From Paulownia fortunei (taxonomy: Eukaryota > Streptophyta > Magnoliopsida > Lamiales > Paulowniaceae): a DNA stretch of 64,000 nucleotides. The stretch spans positions 7,569,694 through 7,633,693 of the forward strand of contig CM033120.1 of assembly GCA_019321725.1 (NCBI GenBank). Direction: 5' to 3'. Below are positions 1 through 9,938 of the stretch, one piece after another. Below the pieces are notes generated by a model. That model did not search any database. It was not told where the DNA came from and worked only from the letters and a program-made list of their open reading frames with translations. How positions within the stretch are numbered: position 1 is the stretch's first letter; each line of letters starts with the position of its first letter. Both the position numbers and the translations under genes were made by a program.

Positions 1-300
1 TAGGTGAATGTAGATATCATGCGCATGCACATATATCTCATGTTGCCTCTGCAACTCATTGGACATCAATGCCATCATATAGCATCGTGCTTGTAGATCA
101 TCATAAACTTGTTGATATTCTACAAGCTCATCCTCTATCCCATCTACAAGCGGGCATACCGGTTGAGAAGTATCAAGGATTATGATCTCTTCTCATATTG
201 AAAAATAATCTCGAGGTTCCTCAACCAATCGAAAAAGTTGGATCCAGTTAATTTAGTAGCATCCAAGATTGATACAAGTTAATTTTTAACTATTTTTATA
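1..300 (-). pseudogene. Ty1/copia gag fragment (5' part)
   Basis: Read on the minus strand, this stretch gives the conserved start of a plant copia gag: a DWLRNLEIIFQYEK segment near 190-240, then after a frameshift a DDLQARCYMMALMSNELQRQ segment near 45-105. The same segments recur, more decayed, on the plus strand near 11560-11780, which identifies the family as the one at 9939-14735. In-frame stops and at least one frameshift separate the two blocks, so it cannot make a gag protein. The reading continues off the left edge of the window, so the rest of the element lies outside. Assignment to copia gag rests on recognised residues; the exact lineage is not claimed. Confidence 0.8.
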
Positions 301-2094
301 GATAGAATAGATGAAAATTAAAATAAGGAAAAAAATGAGCATTCTTACAAAATCATATTCATTTATAACAAGGACTTTAATTATAAATGTCTCAACTATT
401 TTATTTGAATTCCATCACCCCTAACGATAATTCAGAAAATTATATTTCCTAGTGGAAATGAGACCCAATCAATTTGTTGTATGCTCCAATTAAAAGGTGG
501 TTAACCTATAACAATTGTATCTCTATACAACCCTTATGATGTTATGCCTCACTTCCCTTGTACTCCAATTTTATAAGCCTATATGGTACTAAGTGTCAAG
601 CAAGATCTATCAACCTCTATGTAGATAGAGCATCAAAATGTTTTATAACTCATGGCCAATGTAGAGACGAGTCTATCCCATGGGCATTGCTATGCTTAGT
701 AGATATCACAGTTTTCCACCATAAAGTCATCCCACGACACATAGCCAATGACTAAGTGAGGTAGCATCTTCATGTTGTCTACTTTTGATGGTGGGCATAG
801 ATTATTGGGTCCAACCCAATTTTATCCATATTTGCTTAAAATCGGAATTTTTTTAGAAATTTCTTTATATGATTTTGAATTCAAATAGGGTATTCATTTT
901 AACCAAGACCTCATCAATTTTTATCTTTAGTTATTTAAAGAGTTTGTATTCAATTAGTAGCAAGTATATCATTTGAAAGTAATAAATAAACCAATGCATA
1001 CATCTAATATATACACAATTGGATGATTATGAGCTAATCTTATGCGATTCTTTTTTAGGGGAAAATGGATCTAGATCAGTCTATGGGTAATAAAATAAAA
1101 ATAAAAACTATTTCTATTATATGAATATATCCCATACATTTATGGGCCTTCTCTTGATTCTCCGTCTTGGTCCTTCTTCTTGTCCACAAAAAAAAATACA
1201 AAAAGAAAACCTCACTTCTATACTACTCTCTTTACATTTAAAAAATAGAAAGTACATACAAAAAGTGAATAAGAGACACACAGAACCCATATTAAAACAT
1301 AAAAACAAAATCCAATTGCATTAGTCAATAGCTCTATGATCATCTCATACATGCTCATAAATACATCACATGAATTTATCAAAGCATGTAAATTTTCTAT
1401 TCTTTGAAATTGGAAATTTCATGACTTGGGATATAATTTTGATTTTTCATAAAAAAACCCTTTTTAAAAAATTTAAAATTAATAATTTAATTAAAAAAAA
1501 AATTTGCAACCTGACACGATGGGGCTATCCAACAGCGAACACGCAGCAGCATGCTGCTTAACACGATAGCATGCCCAAATGACATAATAGGCCTGCGCGT
1601 GTTGCTTGCCGAGCAGGCGAACATGACTGCCTAGTGGGCAAACTTCCTGCCCAGCTGTGCATGCAGCCATCACACAAGTGCGCACAAGGCCTTCTACTAG
1701 TGCACCTGCACGCGCACGTCACGTGTCCAGTACCCATTGTTGTGTATGCATGAATCCTTCTTTTATTGCACACAACATTTGTGTACACCTGTCTCTTGGC
1801 GATTGCATATTATGCTAGGCTGGTGCTCGGCCAAAGATTAGTGTTCACGGGCGGATGCTTGAACACATGCTCAGCCAACAATACTTCTGCCCCTGGTTTG
1901 ATGGCAACTGCTATGATATGGCAGCCGTCTACACAGTAGTGAGGGGGATTCTACAATGTATCGTATCCAGAAATTAACTATTTAATATATTGCAAAACAA
2001 GTAAATCCTAATCACAAATCACAATATAATATAAAATTTAAAAATTAAATTATACTGGCATAAATCAAAACTCAATTAAAAATGTGCAAACCAT
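301..2094 (-). mobile_element. Untranslated leader of the minus-strand copia element, with a GC-rich block
   Basis: This lies between the gag fragment and the primer binding site of the same minus-strand element. Its reverse complement matches 10980-11480 at several points, for example the GGGTTGGACCCAAT block (near 809-822 here, 10989 there) and the GGGTGATGGAATT block (near 408-420 here, 11400 there). A block at about 1505-1920 is much richer in G and C than its surroundings; a comparable GC-rich block occurs at 9941-10220 in the second copy. Short reading frames in the block (for example 1558-1788) show no family resemblance. No coding function is supported. Confidence 0.65.
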
Positions 2095-2107
2095 GGCTTT
2101 GATACCA
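2095..2107 (-). other. Retroelement primer binding site (initiator Met tRNA type)
   Basis: The minus strand reads TGGTATCAAAGCC here. This is one base from the usual plant copia primer site complementary to the 3' end of initiator methionine tRNA. Its orientation places the gag fragment at 1-300 downstream and an LTR at higher coordinates, consistent with a minus-strand element. Confidence 0.7.
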
Positions 2108-2595
2108 CTATTAGGTTCATTTAACTACGAGTTATGTGCAATAAAAAAATAAAAATTTAAATAAAAATATACCATATCAAATATGACACCTACGATTCAT
2201 TGTGATTATCGATTTCGTATTTTTCAATTATTTAAACAAAACAGTAAAGAGGGTTTTGATTTATACCTTAAGCACTTTAATTGTAGAAGAGATACAAGCA
2301 ATCAGTTGCTAGCCCTTTATACTGAGACTAGTTCATAGGGATCCAAGCGTCTTCCCTCTATCGAAGTCCACACTTCGGGCAGGAGCATAGAATTAGAATC
2401 CTACTAGCGATTCTAATTTCTTCACTTATCAAGTTATGGAGTGTTTTGAGTGAGTATTAATTCTTAACAACTTGTGGTATTAAGAACTGAATACTTTCAA
2501 TCAAAAGATGGAACTTTGATTGATGAAAAGGTGGAAGATGGTGTTTTGAGAAAACGTCTCTCTCTCTCTCTCTCTTAAAGTGGTCGAATGTGTCC
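2108..2595 (-). mobile_element. Probable LTR remnant of the minus-strand copia element
   Basis: This sequence abuts the primer binding site on the side where the 5' LTR should lie. It has no coding capacity. The terminal TG/CA bases are not visible and the outer boundary is a guess, placed where gag-linker sequence of the next element becomes recognisable. It includes a TC microsatellite. Confidence 0.45.
2557..2575. repeat. (TC)n microsatellite
   Basis: An uninterrupted run of about nine TC units lies close to the inferred junction between the copia LTR remnant and the Athila-like element. Confidence 0.9.
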
Positions 2596-2609
2596 AACGT
2601 CATGTTTCT

Positions 2610-3480
2610 TCTTTAGGTGAAAACTCAATCAAGGATTCTAATTCAGTTATAACTCTTTGAAATGGAAAAGTTGTTGACAAGATTATTCATTCTAAGGAGA
2701 AAGTTTCTAATCCACTTTTAGGAATGAAGAATTAAAATAGTGTTAACAATGAAGGTAAGTTTAATGAAGATAAGTGAAAAAATGATAAAAAGAAAAATAT
2801 TTACCTCCAACACCCTTTCCTCAAAGATTGTAACCAACTCAGAGATTAAACTCAAATTCTGAAATCTTTGAACTTTTTCAACAAGTCAAGATTAATATTC
2901 TATTGTTAGATGTAATCAAACAAATTCCTTCTTACGCCAAAATTTTGAAAGATTTGTGTACAATCAAAAAAACATCATGTATAAAAGAAGATATTTTTAA
3001 CTGAAAGTATTAGTTCAATTATTCAATAATTCACTCCACCCAAGTATAAATATTTAGGTTGTCCAACCATTTCATGTACCATAGAAAATACTAGTATAGA
3101 GCGCGCTTTGCTAGATCTTGGCGCTAGTGCAAATTTTCTACCATTCTCAATGTATGAACAGTTAGGTTTGGAAGAACTTAAAACAACTTCTGTTGTGCTC
3201 CCACTAGTTGCACGTTCGATAAAAGTTTCAAAGGGAGTAGAAGAAGATGTGTTGGTACAAAATGATACGTTTTACTTTTTAGTGGATTCTATTATTTTGG
3301 ACACAGAGCTTGTTGATCATACATATACACAGATTCCAATCATTTTGGGTTGTCATTTTCTTACAACTTCAAATGCTTTGATTAATTGTAGGAATGATAT
3401 TTTATAGTTATCTTTTGGAAATATGACTTTGAAACTAAATGTGTTTAATATTTGTAAGCAGCCTGCATAAAATTTCGAAG
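2610..3480 (+). pseudogene. Athila-like gag C-terminal linker and aspartic protease
   Basis: From about 2800 the broken frame contains a PSYAKILKDLC segment (near 2930-2965), the conserved block that precedes the protease in Athila-type polyproteins. The protease core is open at 3108-3407. It carries the catalytic D-L-G-A at 3114-3125, an SANFLPFSMYEQLGL block and an IPIILGCHFLTT flap-side block, a typical retropepsin layout. The active-site Asp is kept, but the upstream frame has several stops, so this is a fossil. The intact 99-residue stretch is the best preserved part of the element. Confidence 0.85.
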
Positions 3481-3689
3481 CAAATGAAGTGGATTTAATT
3501 GAGGAACTTGTTCATGAATATTTTAGTACTGTTAATTCTTCAGATCCTTTGGAGACTTGTTTTGAAAGTAAAGGTATTTGTAAAATGATACACTCTAATA
3601 CTCTTTCTGAAATTTTGCAAGTACTAGAAAAATAATTTTGGAAGCCAAGGTTTGAAGAACTTTTATCATGAACAACACAATCTATTCCA

Positions 3690-4940
3690 TCAAGTATTAA
3701 AGCTTTGGTGATTAATTTGAAACCTTTGCCATTTAATTTGAAATACTCTTTCTTGGGTGAGAATGAGACTTTTTCAGTAATAATTTATTATAATTTAGTT
3801 ACTAGAAAATATCATTTTCCACTACCCTTTACAAATCAAATCTTAGAAAGAGTTGCAGGACATAAATTTTACTGTTTCTTAGATGGATATTCTAGGTATA
3901 ATCAAATTACAAATGCACTTGAAGATCAAGAGAAAGTAACTTTTACATATCTTTTTGTTACTTTTGCATATCAGAGAATGCCTTTTGGATTATGTAATGC
4001 ACCAGCTACATTCCAACAATGGATGCTTAGTATTTTTAGTAACATGGTTGAATGTTTTTTTGAAGTCTTTGTGGATGATTTTTCTACTTTTGGTAATTCA
4101 TTTGATAATTGCTTGTCTAATTAGAAAAGATTTTGTTCAAGTATGGAGAAAAGAATCTTGTACTCAATTGAGAGAAATGTCATTTTATGGTAACAATTGG
4201 TATTGTTCTTGGACACACCATCGAAAAGTATTGAAGTAGATAAATCTAAAAATCTGTGAAGGAGGTAAGATCATTTTTAGGACATGCTGATTTTTATAGA
4301 AGATTTATCAAAGATTTTAATATAATATCTAAACATTTGTATAATCTTCTAACAAAAGACCCTAGAAAGAGTTGCGGGACATAAATTTTACTACTTCTTA
4401 GATGGATATTCTGGGTATAATCAAATTACAAATGCACTTGAAGATCAAGAGAAAACAACTTTTACATGTCCTTTTAGTACTTTTGTATATCGAAGAATAC
4501 CTTTTGGATTATGTAATGCACCAACTACATTCCAACGATGCATGCTTAGTATTTTTAGTAACATGGTTGAATGGTTTTTTGAAGTATTTGTGGATAATTT
4601 TTCTATTTTTTGTAATTCATTTGATAATTGCTTGTCTAATTTAGAAAAGATTTTGATCAAGTGTGAAGAAAAGAATCTTGTACTCAATTGAGAGAAATGT
4701 CATTTCATGGTAACAACTGGTATTGTTCTTGGACACATCATCAAAAAGTATTGAAGTAGATAAATCTAAAATTAAGTTAACTACCAATTTGCCAATACTA
4801 GAGTCTGTGAAGGAGGTAAGATCATTTTTAGGACATGCTGGTTTTTATAGAAGATTTATCAAAGATTTTAGTATAATATCTAAACCTTTGTATAATCTTC
4901 TAACAAAAGACACTATATTTGAATGGACTAAAAAATTATG
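3690..4940 (+). pseudogene. Athila-like reverse transcriptase with deletion and internal duplication
   Basis: A reading frame at 3705-4124 covers palm and finger motifs of a gypsy RT: LDGYSRYNQI near 3880, RMPFGLCNAPATFQ near 3975-4016, and the catalytic F-V-D-D at 4068-4079. The N-terminal RT segment normally ahead of the HFPLPF block is missing, a deletion of about a hundred codons by family comparison. The palm region then repeats at 4361-4911, where the catalytic motif reads F-V-D-N (4587-4598). RT connection sequence (VRSFLGHAGFYRRFIKDF) follows near 4815-4870. Frameshifts and stops occur in both copies. RNA-dependent DNA synthesis by this locus is not plausible. Confidence 0.85.
3843..4911 (+). 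repeat. Imperfect tandem duplication within RT
   Basis: Unit 1 is 3843-4360 and unit 2 is 4361-4911. Both begin TAGAAAGAGTTGC and end with TAATCTTCTAACAAAAGAC. Unit 1 lacks about 32 bases (near 4250) present in unit 2 and has a one-base frameshift after the FDNCLSN codons. Many scattered substitutions separate the units, so the duplication is old. Confidence 0.9.
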
Positions 4941-5029
4941 AAAACACTTTTGTTAAGCTTAAAAGCATGCTTACGTCTGCTCCAATCATGAAGCCTCTAG
5001 ATTAGACTTTACCTTTTGAAATAATATGT

Positions 5030-5330
5030 GATGCCAGTGACTATGTTGTAGTTTTTGGATTGGACAAATTTAGATCTTATGTTGCTATCTCACCAGTTGT
5101 TGTTTTCAGTGATCATGCAACTTTAAAATATCTTTTGTCAAAAAAAGATGTCAAACCTAGACTGATTAGATGGATTCTCTTACTCCAGGAATTCAACATT
5201 ATGATTCGAGATAAGAAAGGAGTAGAGAATATGGTGACTGATCATTTGTCGAGACTTGTTTGTGATGACTCGTGTCAAACTACACCTATTAATGACACTT
5301 TCCCCTGATGAACAACTATTTAATGTTTCT
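5030..5330 (+). pseudogene. Athila-like RNase H region
   Basis: The frame at 5060-5308 contains [14 protein letters not shown] and [12 protein letters not shown], the conserved C-terminal half of a gypsy RNase H. The N-terminal half is largely deleted: a short [11 protein letters not shown] segment near 5040-5070 joins two parts normally separated by several dozen residues. Residues for RNA-strand cleavage in the missing part cannot be present. Confidence 0.8.
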
Positions 5331-5369
5331 ATTTTACCTTGGTTTGCTGACATTGTTAATTTTTTATGA

Positions 5370-5518
5370 CAAGAAAGATGACATCACATTGGAACTCCCA
5401 AGATAAAATGAAGTTTTTGACTGAGGTGAAAAACTTTTATTGGGATGATCAATACCTATTCAAATATTGTCCCAATCAAATTTTCCAAAGATACGTGCCT
5501 GACAATGAGATATATAAT
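5370..5518 (+). pseudogene. Athila-like integrase, N-terminal part before the solo LTR
   Basis: The broken frame (KNFYWDDQYLFKYCP near 5430-5475, then RYVPDNEIYN near 5490-5518) is the linker that precedes the zinc-binding domain of Athila-type integrases. It is interrupted at 5518/5519 by the solo LTR. The matching continuation, KFCHLKACSGHFS, begins just after 7160. Confidence 0.8.
5514..5518. repeat. Target-site duplication, left copy (ATAAT)
   Basis: ATAAT directly precedes the solo LTR and is identical to 7156-7160. Confidence 0.9.
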
Positions 5519-7155
5519 TGTTCGTGAAAATTATGCAAACCGCAAGTGTACGGTGTTAAGTTTTAATATTATGATGAGTTGAGTATTGTATCCACAAGGA
5601 TTCTAATCAAAAATTGCATTAAGTATCGTAGTTCAAATAGTCCTAATTTTATCTAGAAAATTGAGTGATGATTGGTAAACAAAGTAAAGTAAGATATAAA
5701 TGCATAGACAAGAATGGAGTTTTTAGAAACAATTCAACAAATACTTTATAAGTAAGAAATTGTAGAGGAATGCGCCTAATTATCACATATGTTCTTCATT
5801 CCAAAACATACCAATTCAAGTTAACAACACATGTAAGTTAAGAATTCCTAAGGTCATCAATTCCCTCTCTCGAGTGCCGAATTGACTATATGTTCTAACA
5901 TGAATTTCGATATCTCAATAAAAATTTAAGAATAAAACTCTACAAAAGTTCAATGAATTCTTCTTCAAAACTTCAAAGGTTTCATAAGCTTCTCAACTCT
6001 ATGATTCCTAGGTTGTGTTATCCCTATGATCATGTATAATCTTTCCTCTCTCGAGTGTCGAATCTCATACGTCAAACAATCTCAATTAGTGGCTAATTAA
6101 TCAAGATGAAACACTAAACATGATAGCACAAACAAGATGAATAACTTGAACTAATATTATTTGAAATTCAAAACATAGGTTCAAATAAGGTTACATCATC
6201 CTCTAGAAAGAAAAGTTTAGTTACTCATGTATGAATATAACTTCAACAAATACATAAGAAAGAACATAGAAATTGTTCACCAATATGTGAAGTGGAAGTA
6301 ATGGTTGAAGCTTTCCTTATCTCCAAGAATGGCTTGACTCTAAGAATGGCCTTCTTCTCTCCAAGTCTCCTTGTTCTCCTTTGCTTTCTTGGCTTCTCCT
6401 CACTCTTCTCCTCATCAAAAACTGATTTGGAGGCTTTTGGAATCCCTCAAAACAGATGGAAATTACCCTAAAGAGGGCAAAACACCCATTTTGACCTTGC
6501 TTGTCCACCCGGTAGCACCTAGGCACTGCCTTGTCTGTCCAAAACAGTGTGTACAGCGCCTAGGCGCTAGAAGGTAGGGCCTAGGCGCTGCACTTGCTGT
6601 CTAGTATCAATTTTTGCAGCACTTATAGCCTCTTTCAACCAATTTTCTCCAACTTTAGAGGCCAAACTAGCTTTTGGTGTCTTCATATAAATTGTAGTTA
6701 TATGTATTCGCTTTCCATTGGAACTTGAATTAACTAATTATAACATTTTTGGAGAGAGTTATACTAGAAATACCAAGATATATCATCCCAAAAAATTGCA
6801 GCCCAGTGCTGACTCTTGAACTCAGTTTTTCTTATTGAAATATACCGAATTGGATTTTGTAGTAAACACAGAAGTTGTAGATATATCTCTTGTATTTCCA
6901 ATGGATGAAGAATAAATTTGATATGAAATTTTGGTCGAGAGTTATGATTGAAATACAAAACTTGCCATCAATGGCACCACATCTCCAATTCTTCAACATT
7001 TCAACCAAGTTTTCGATTTCTTTCCATTTTCTTCTGTTATTGTCATTACCTACAAGATTTCACACTAAATTCATAAAAAGTAACACAAACACTTGAAAAC
7101 AACCCAAATGTTAATCAAAAGGTATATGAATTGTTGGTATAAAACTAACTTATCA
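5519..7155 (-). mobile_element. Solo LTR of the element-C family
   Basis: The minus strand starts TGATAAGTTAGTTTTATACC (ending at 7155) and finishes with CACGAACA (at 5519), the same ends as the 3' LTR of element C (50833-52407). Length is 1637 bp against 1575 bp there. It is flanked by an exact 5-bp duplication, ATAAT. No internal retroelement sequence is present, so this is a solo LTR, presumably left by recombination between two LTRs. It contains a cluster of CCTAGG-centred palindromes at about 6515-6590 that the element-C LTR lacks. Short frames inside (6317-6526 and others) are LTR sequence, not genes. Confidence 0.92.
6515..6590. repeat. Cluster of CCTAGG-centred palindromes in LTR
   Basis: Three copies occur within about 75 bases: GCACCTAGGCACTG (6515), the perfect 14-base palindrome AGCGCCTAGGCGCT (6555-6568) and GGGCCTAGGCGCTG (6577-6590). 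A larger cluster of the same kind lies at 19972-20130. Confidence 0.85.
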
Positions 7156-7160
7156 ATAAT
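7156..7160. repeat. Target-site duplication, right copy (ATAAT)
   Basis: ATAAT directly follows the solo LTR and matches 5514-5518. Confidence 0.9.
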
Positions 7161-8210
7161 ATTCTAAAATTTTGTCATTTAAAAGCATGTAGTGGTCACT
7201 TTTCGACAAGAAAACCACTGCAAAGATCTTGCAATGTAGATTTTATTGGCCAACTCTTTTCAAAGACACTTACACTTTCTACAAAAGTTGTGAAAATTGT
7301 CAAAAGTTAGGATCTATTTCAAAGCAAAACATGATACCCCTACACTCTATTCTAGTGATTGAAATCTTTAATTGTTGGGATATTAATTTCATGGGACCAT
7401 TATCATTTAGTTTTATTTACATATTGGTCACTGGATCGAGGCAATTCCATGTCGAAACAATAATCACAAAATAGTGATAAGATTTTTGAAAAAAAATATT
7501 TTAATTTGATTTGGAATTCTTCGATCCATTATCAGTGATGGGGGAAAATATTTTTGTAACAAATTTTTTGAAACTTTAATGAGGAAATATGGAATCATAT
7601 ATAAAGTTGCAATCCCTTATCACCCTCAGACAAATGGACAAGTTGAACTTGCAAATAGGGAGATTAAACAAATTTTGGAAAAGACAGTTAACCCAAATAG
7701 TAAAGATTGGTCTCTTAGACTTACCGATACACTTTGGGCATATAGAACTACTTTCAAAACATCATTAGGCATGTCTTTTGTAAGATAGTTTATGAAAAAT
7801 CTTGTCATTTACCTGTTGAACTTGAACATAAAGCTTATTGGGTAATCAAAATGTTTAATTTCAACCTTGAAGAAGCTTCAAAATTGCGTAAATTGCAAAT
7901 CAATAAACATCAAGAATTGAGAAATGATGCACATGAGAATTCTAAAATTCATAAAGCAAGAATCAAAGATTTTCATGATAATAAAATCTCAAGAAAAATA
8001 TTAGAGGTTGGTCATAATTCTTGATTGCCTTTGTTTCCTGGAAAATTGAGATCAAGTTGGAGTGGTCATTTTTTTGTAAAAGAGGTATATTTATATGGGG
8101 CGATTGACATTGAAAATCCTAGAAATGGTAATGTATTTTAAGTAAATGGACAAAGACTCAAACCATTTCTAGCAAATCAATTTTCACAAGAGGAAATTCT
8201 TTTTCTTTCT
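7161..8210 (+). pseudogene. Athila-like integrase: zinc finger, catalytic core and C-terminal tail
   Basis: The HHCC domain is visible (KACSGHF near 7186, then CENCQK near 7289-7306). The catalytic core follows. The position normally occupied by the first catalytic Asp (G-I-D-F-M-G) reads D-I-N-F-M-G near 7379-7396, so that residue is Asn. The second Asp is at 7537-7539 (I-S-D-G) and the Glu at 7645-7647 (GQVELANRE), with the canonical 35-residue spacing. The frame 7579-7788 is open; the tail (HKAYW near 7830, NGQRLKPFL near 8145-8170) is broken by stops. With the first acidic residue replaced and several frameshifts, integration activity is not expected. Confidence 0.85.
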
Positions 8211-8280
8211 AACCCTTATTATGATTATTGTGGGTATAGAGACTTATTATTTCTAACTTTATTTGATTTATAGTCTTTCT

Positions 8281-8439
8281 TGGCAACTAGAGCGAGTCAT
8301 GCACTAAGTGTCCAACTGCAAAACAAAACAAAAACAAATAAACTGAAGTAAAATAAAGAAAATAAGTACTAAAGTAAAGCTAGAAAGAATAGATTTTGAT
8401 ACTGTCAAAGCATAATCCCCAACAACGGTACCAAAAACT
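8281..8439 (-). mobile_element. Leader and primer binding site of a minus-strand Athila-type element
   Basis: On the minus strand TGGTACCGTTGTTGGGG (8417-8433) corresponds to the Athila-type primer site also seen at 44784-44800. Downstream of it (lower coordinates) lies a T-rich leader like the one after 21239, and a possible gag start ATGACTCGCTCTAG near 8292-8305. The sequence then stops against the end of element 1, so almost all of the internal region is missing. Confidence 0.7.
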
Positions 8440-9938
8440 TAACGTGGCTAAAACCGACTCACTAGCAAGCCCACTAGTCTCAAGTAATAAAGTATGAATA
8501 TTTAGGATTGTCATACCCAAGGAATTATGCAAAAAGGACTAAAAATAGGACTTTTATCTATATTCAGACATTGGACTATAATAGGTTTATGGACGAAAAA
8601 AACTAACTAATAATTACTGGGAGTTGCAAACCATTTAGTAATAAAGAGAATGAAAGATAGTTATGGCTTTTGGTTTACCAATTCACTTCAATATGACTTT
8701 CCACTCAATATGGTTAAAAAAAGTGTTCTCTTCCTGTGACAATAGAATTTCCAATGTCAATCAATATTCTTTCTCAAGAAATATGATTTCTACTCTTATT
8801 TAGCAATCTACTATAAATCTATAATTCTATTTACATTTAACTAAATAAGAATGCATTAACGATCCGAAAAAACCACTAGCTTTTGACACAATCATTTATT
8901 CCTATGACTATTGCATGTACCAATTCATACGTCTTTATATTGCGACACTATCTCTTAGTCTCAATTACAAGAAAAAAATCTATTAAAAGTTGGTTGTTCA
9001 TCTAATAACATTAGAACATAATACATGCTCATCATGAACATGAATAACTTATAACCATAAACGAGTAAAAAGATCACACTTCCATGGATTAGCTAAACAT
9101 AGCCTTAACTTAATTAAAATAGTTCATAATGAAAAAAATTAAACTAGATAAGAATTCAACATGTGTTCTTCTATGTTTTCTTAACAAATAATCAACAATA
9201 AAAGTGAAACAAAAGATAGAAACTAGAAACCAATCAGTTGACGAAATTCACACAGGTTGGGATGTTGATTTCTTCTTGTGTTCTTTGTTTTCTTATTATT
9301 CTCATCTTCCTTAGCTCTTCAAGAGTTGTTTTGCACCTTGTTCCCCCTCCTAAAACTCTCAATAAAACTTCCTCAAGTCTTCAACTATTTTCCTTTTATA
9401 TCTTATTTCCAAATTCTAATTTTAACCACTAAACCTTAGCTAATTTTTCGTCAACTCCCACTAAGTCATTATTTCCTGGCGCTGCAGTGCCAAACTTTCA
9501 GTCTTAGGTTTCAATTTGGTGTTGCAGTGCTAATCCTCTACTTTTTGGTCTGCAAAATTGTAGAATGGGGCACAATGCGACAGAATAGATCCGCAACACG
9601 ATATTCTCTATTCTCATCTTATTAGATTGCTGCAATGATGTAACAAAATAGCGTGTGGCATAAGATTTTCTATTTTTCTCTTCAACTAGGGCCATGGCAC
9701 CAAAAATGGGACCATCACACCACTTTGGTTTTGCATATTCAGCTGGCTTTTGTTTCTTTTGCTTGTTCCAACTTTCATTTTTTTTGTGATGCCTCTATAA
9801 CTCGATGCATTACTTTTTCCAAATTCACTCCTATAGAAAATTTGTGCATACTTAAGTGTACTATTAATTGAATAATAGATAAAATAGATCAAACTTGTGA
9901 GATTAAAGGTATAAAAATATGTAAATTATGAGCTTATC
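8440..9938 (-). mobile_element. LTR of a minus-strand Athila-type element
   Basis: This is bounded on the left by the primer site (with the usual AGTTTT spacer) and on the right by a minus-strand start, GATAAGCTCATAATT, which resembles the TGATAAGC start of the LTRs at 19798 and 26606. Length is about 1.5 kb. The terminal dinucleotides are mutated and no target duplication is visible. Its body differs clearly from the element-C LTRs, so it is a separate family. It abuts copia leader sequence at 9939. Small frames within (9238-9432, 9653-9871) are not supported as genes. Confidence 0.65.

Larger units (their letters stand above)
2600..8280 (+). mobile_element. Athila-like Ty3/gypsy element 1 (degenerate, both ends missing)
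   Basis: Gag tail, protease, reverse transcriptase, RNase H and integrase follow one another on the plus strand in gypsy order. The FVDDF-type RT motif and the D-L-G-A protease motif match the Athila lineage. No LTR of its own is attached: the left side begins in the gag C-terminal linker and the right side stops just after the integrase tail, next to a minus-strand element. Part of the N-terminal RT is deleted, a middle RT segment is duplicated, and a 1.6-kb solo LTR sits in the integrase. The element cannot be mobile by itself. Confidence 0.85.

Noticed and set aside
1558..1788. 76-residue Cys/Arg-rich frame suggesting a small secreted protein
   Set aside because: It lies in the GC-rich leader block of a copia element, has no signal peptide, and overlaps another frame on the same strand.
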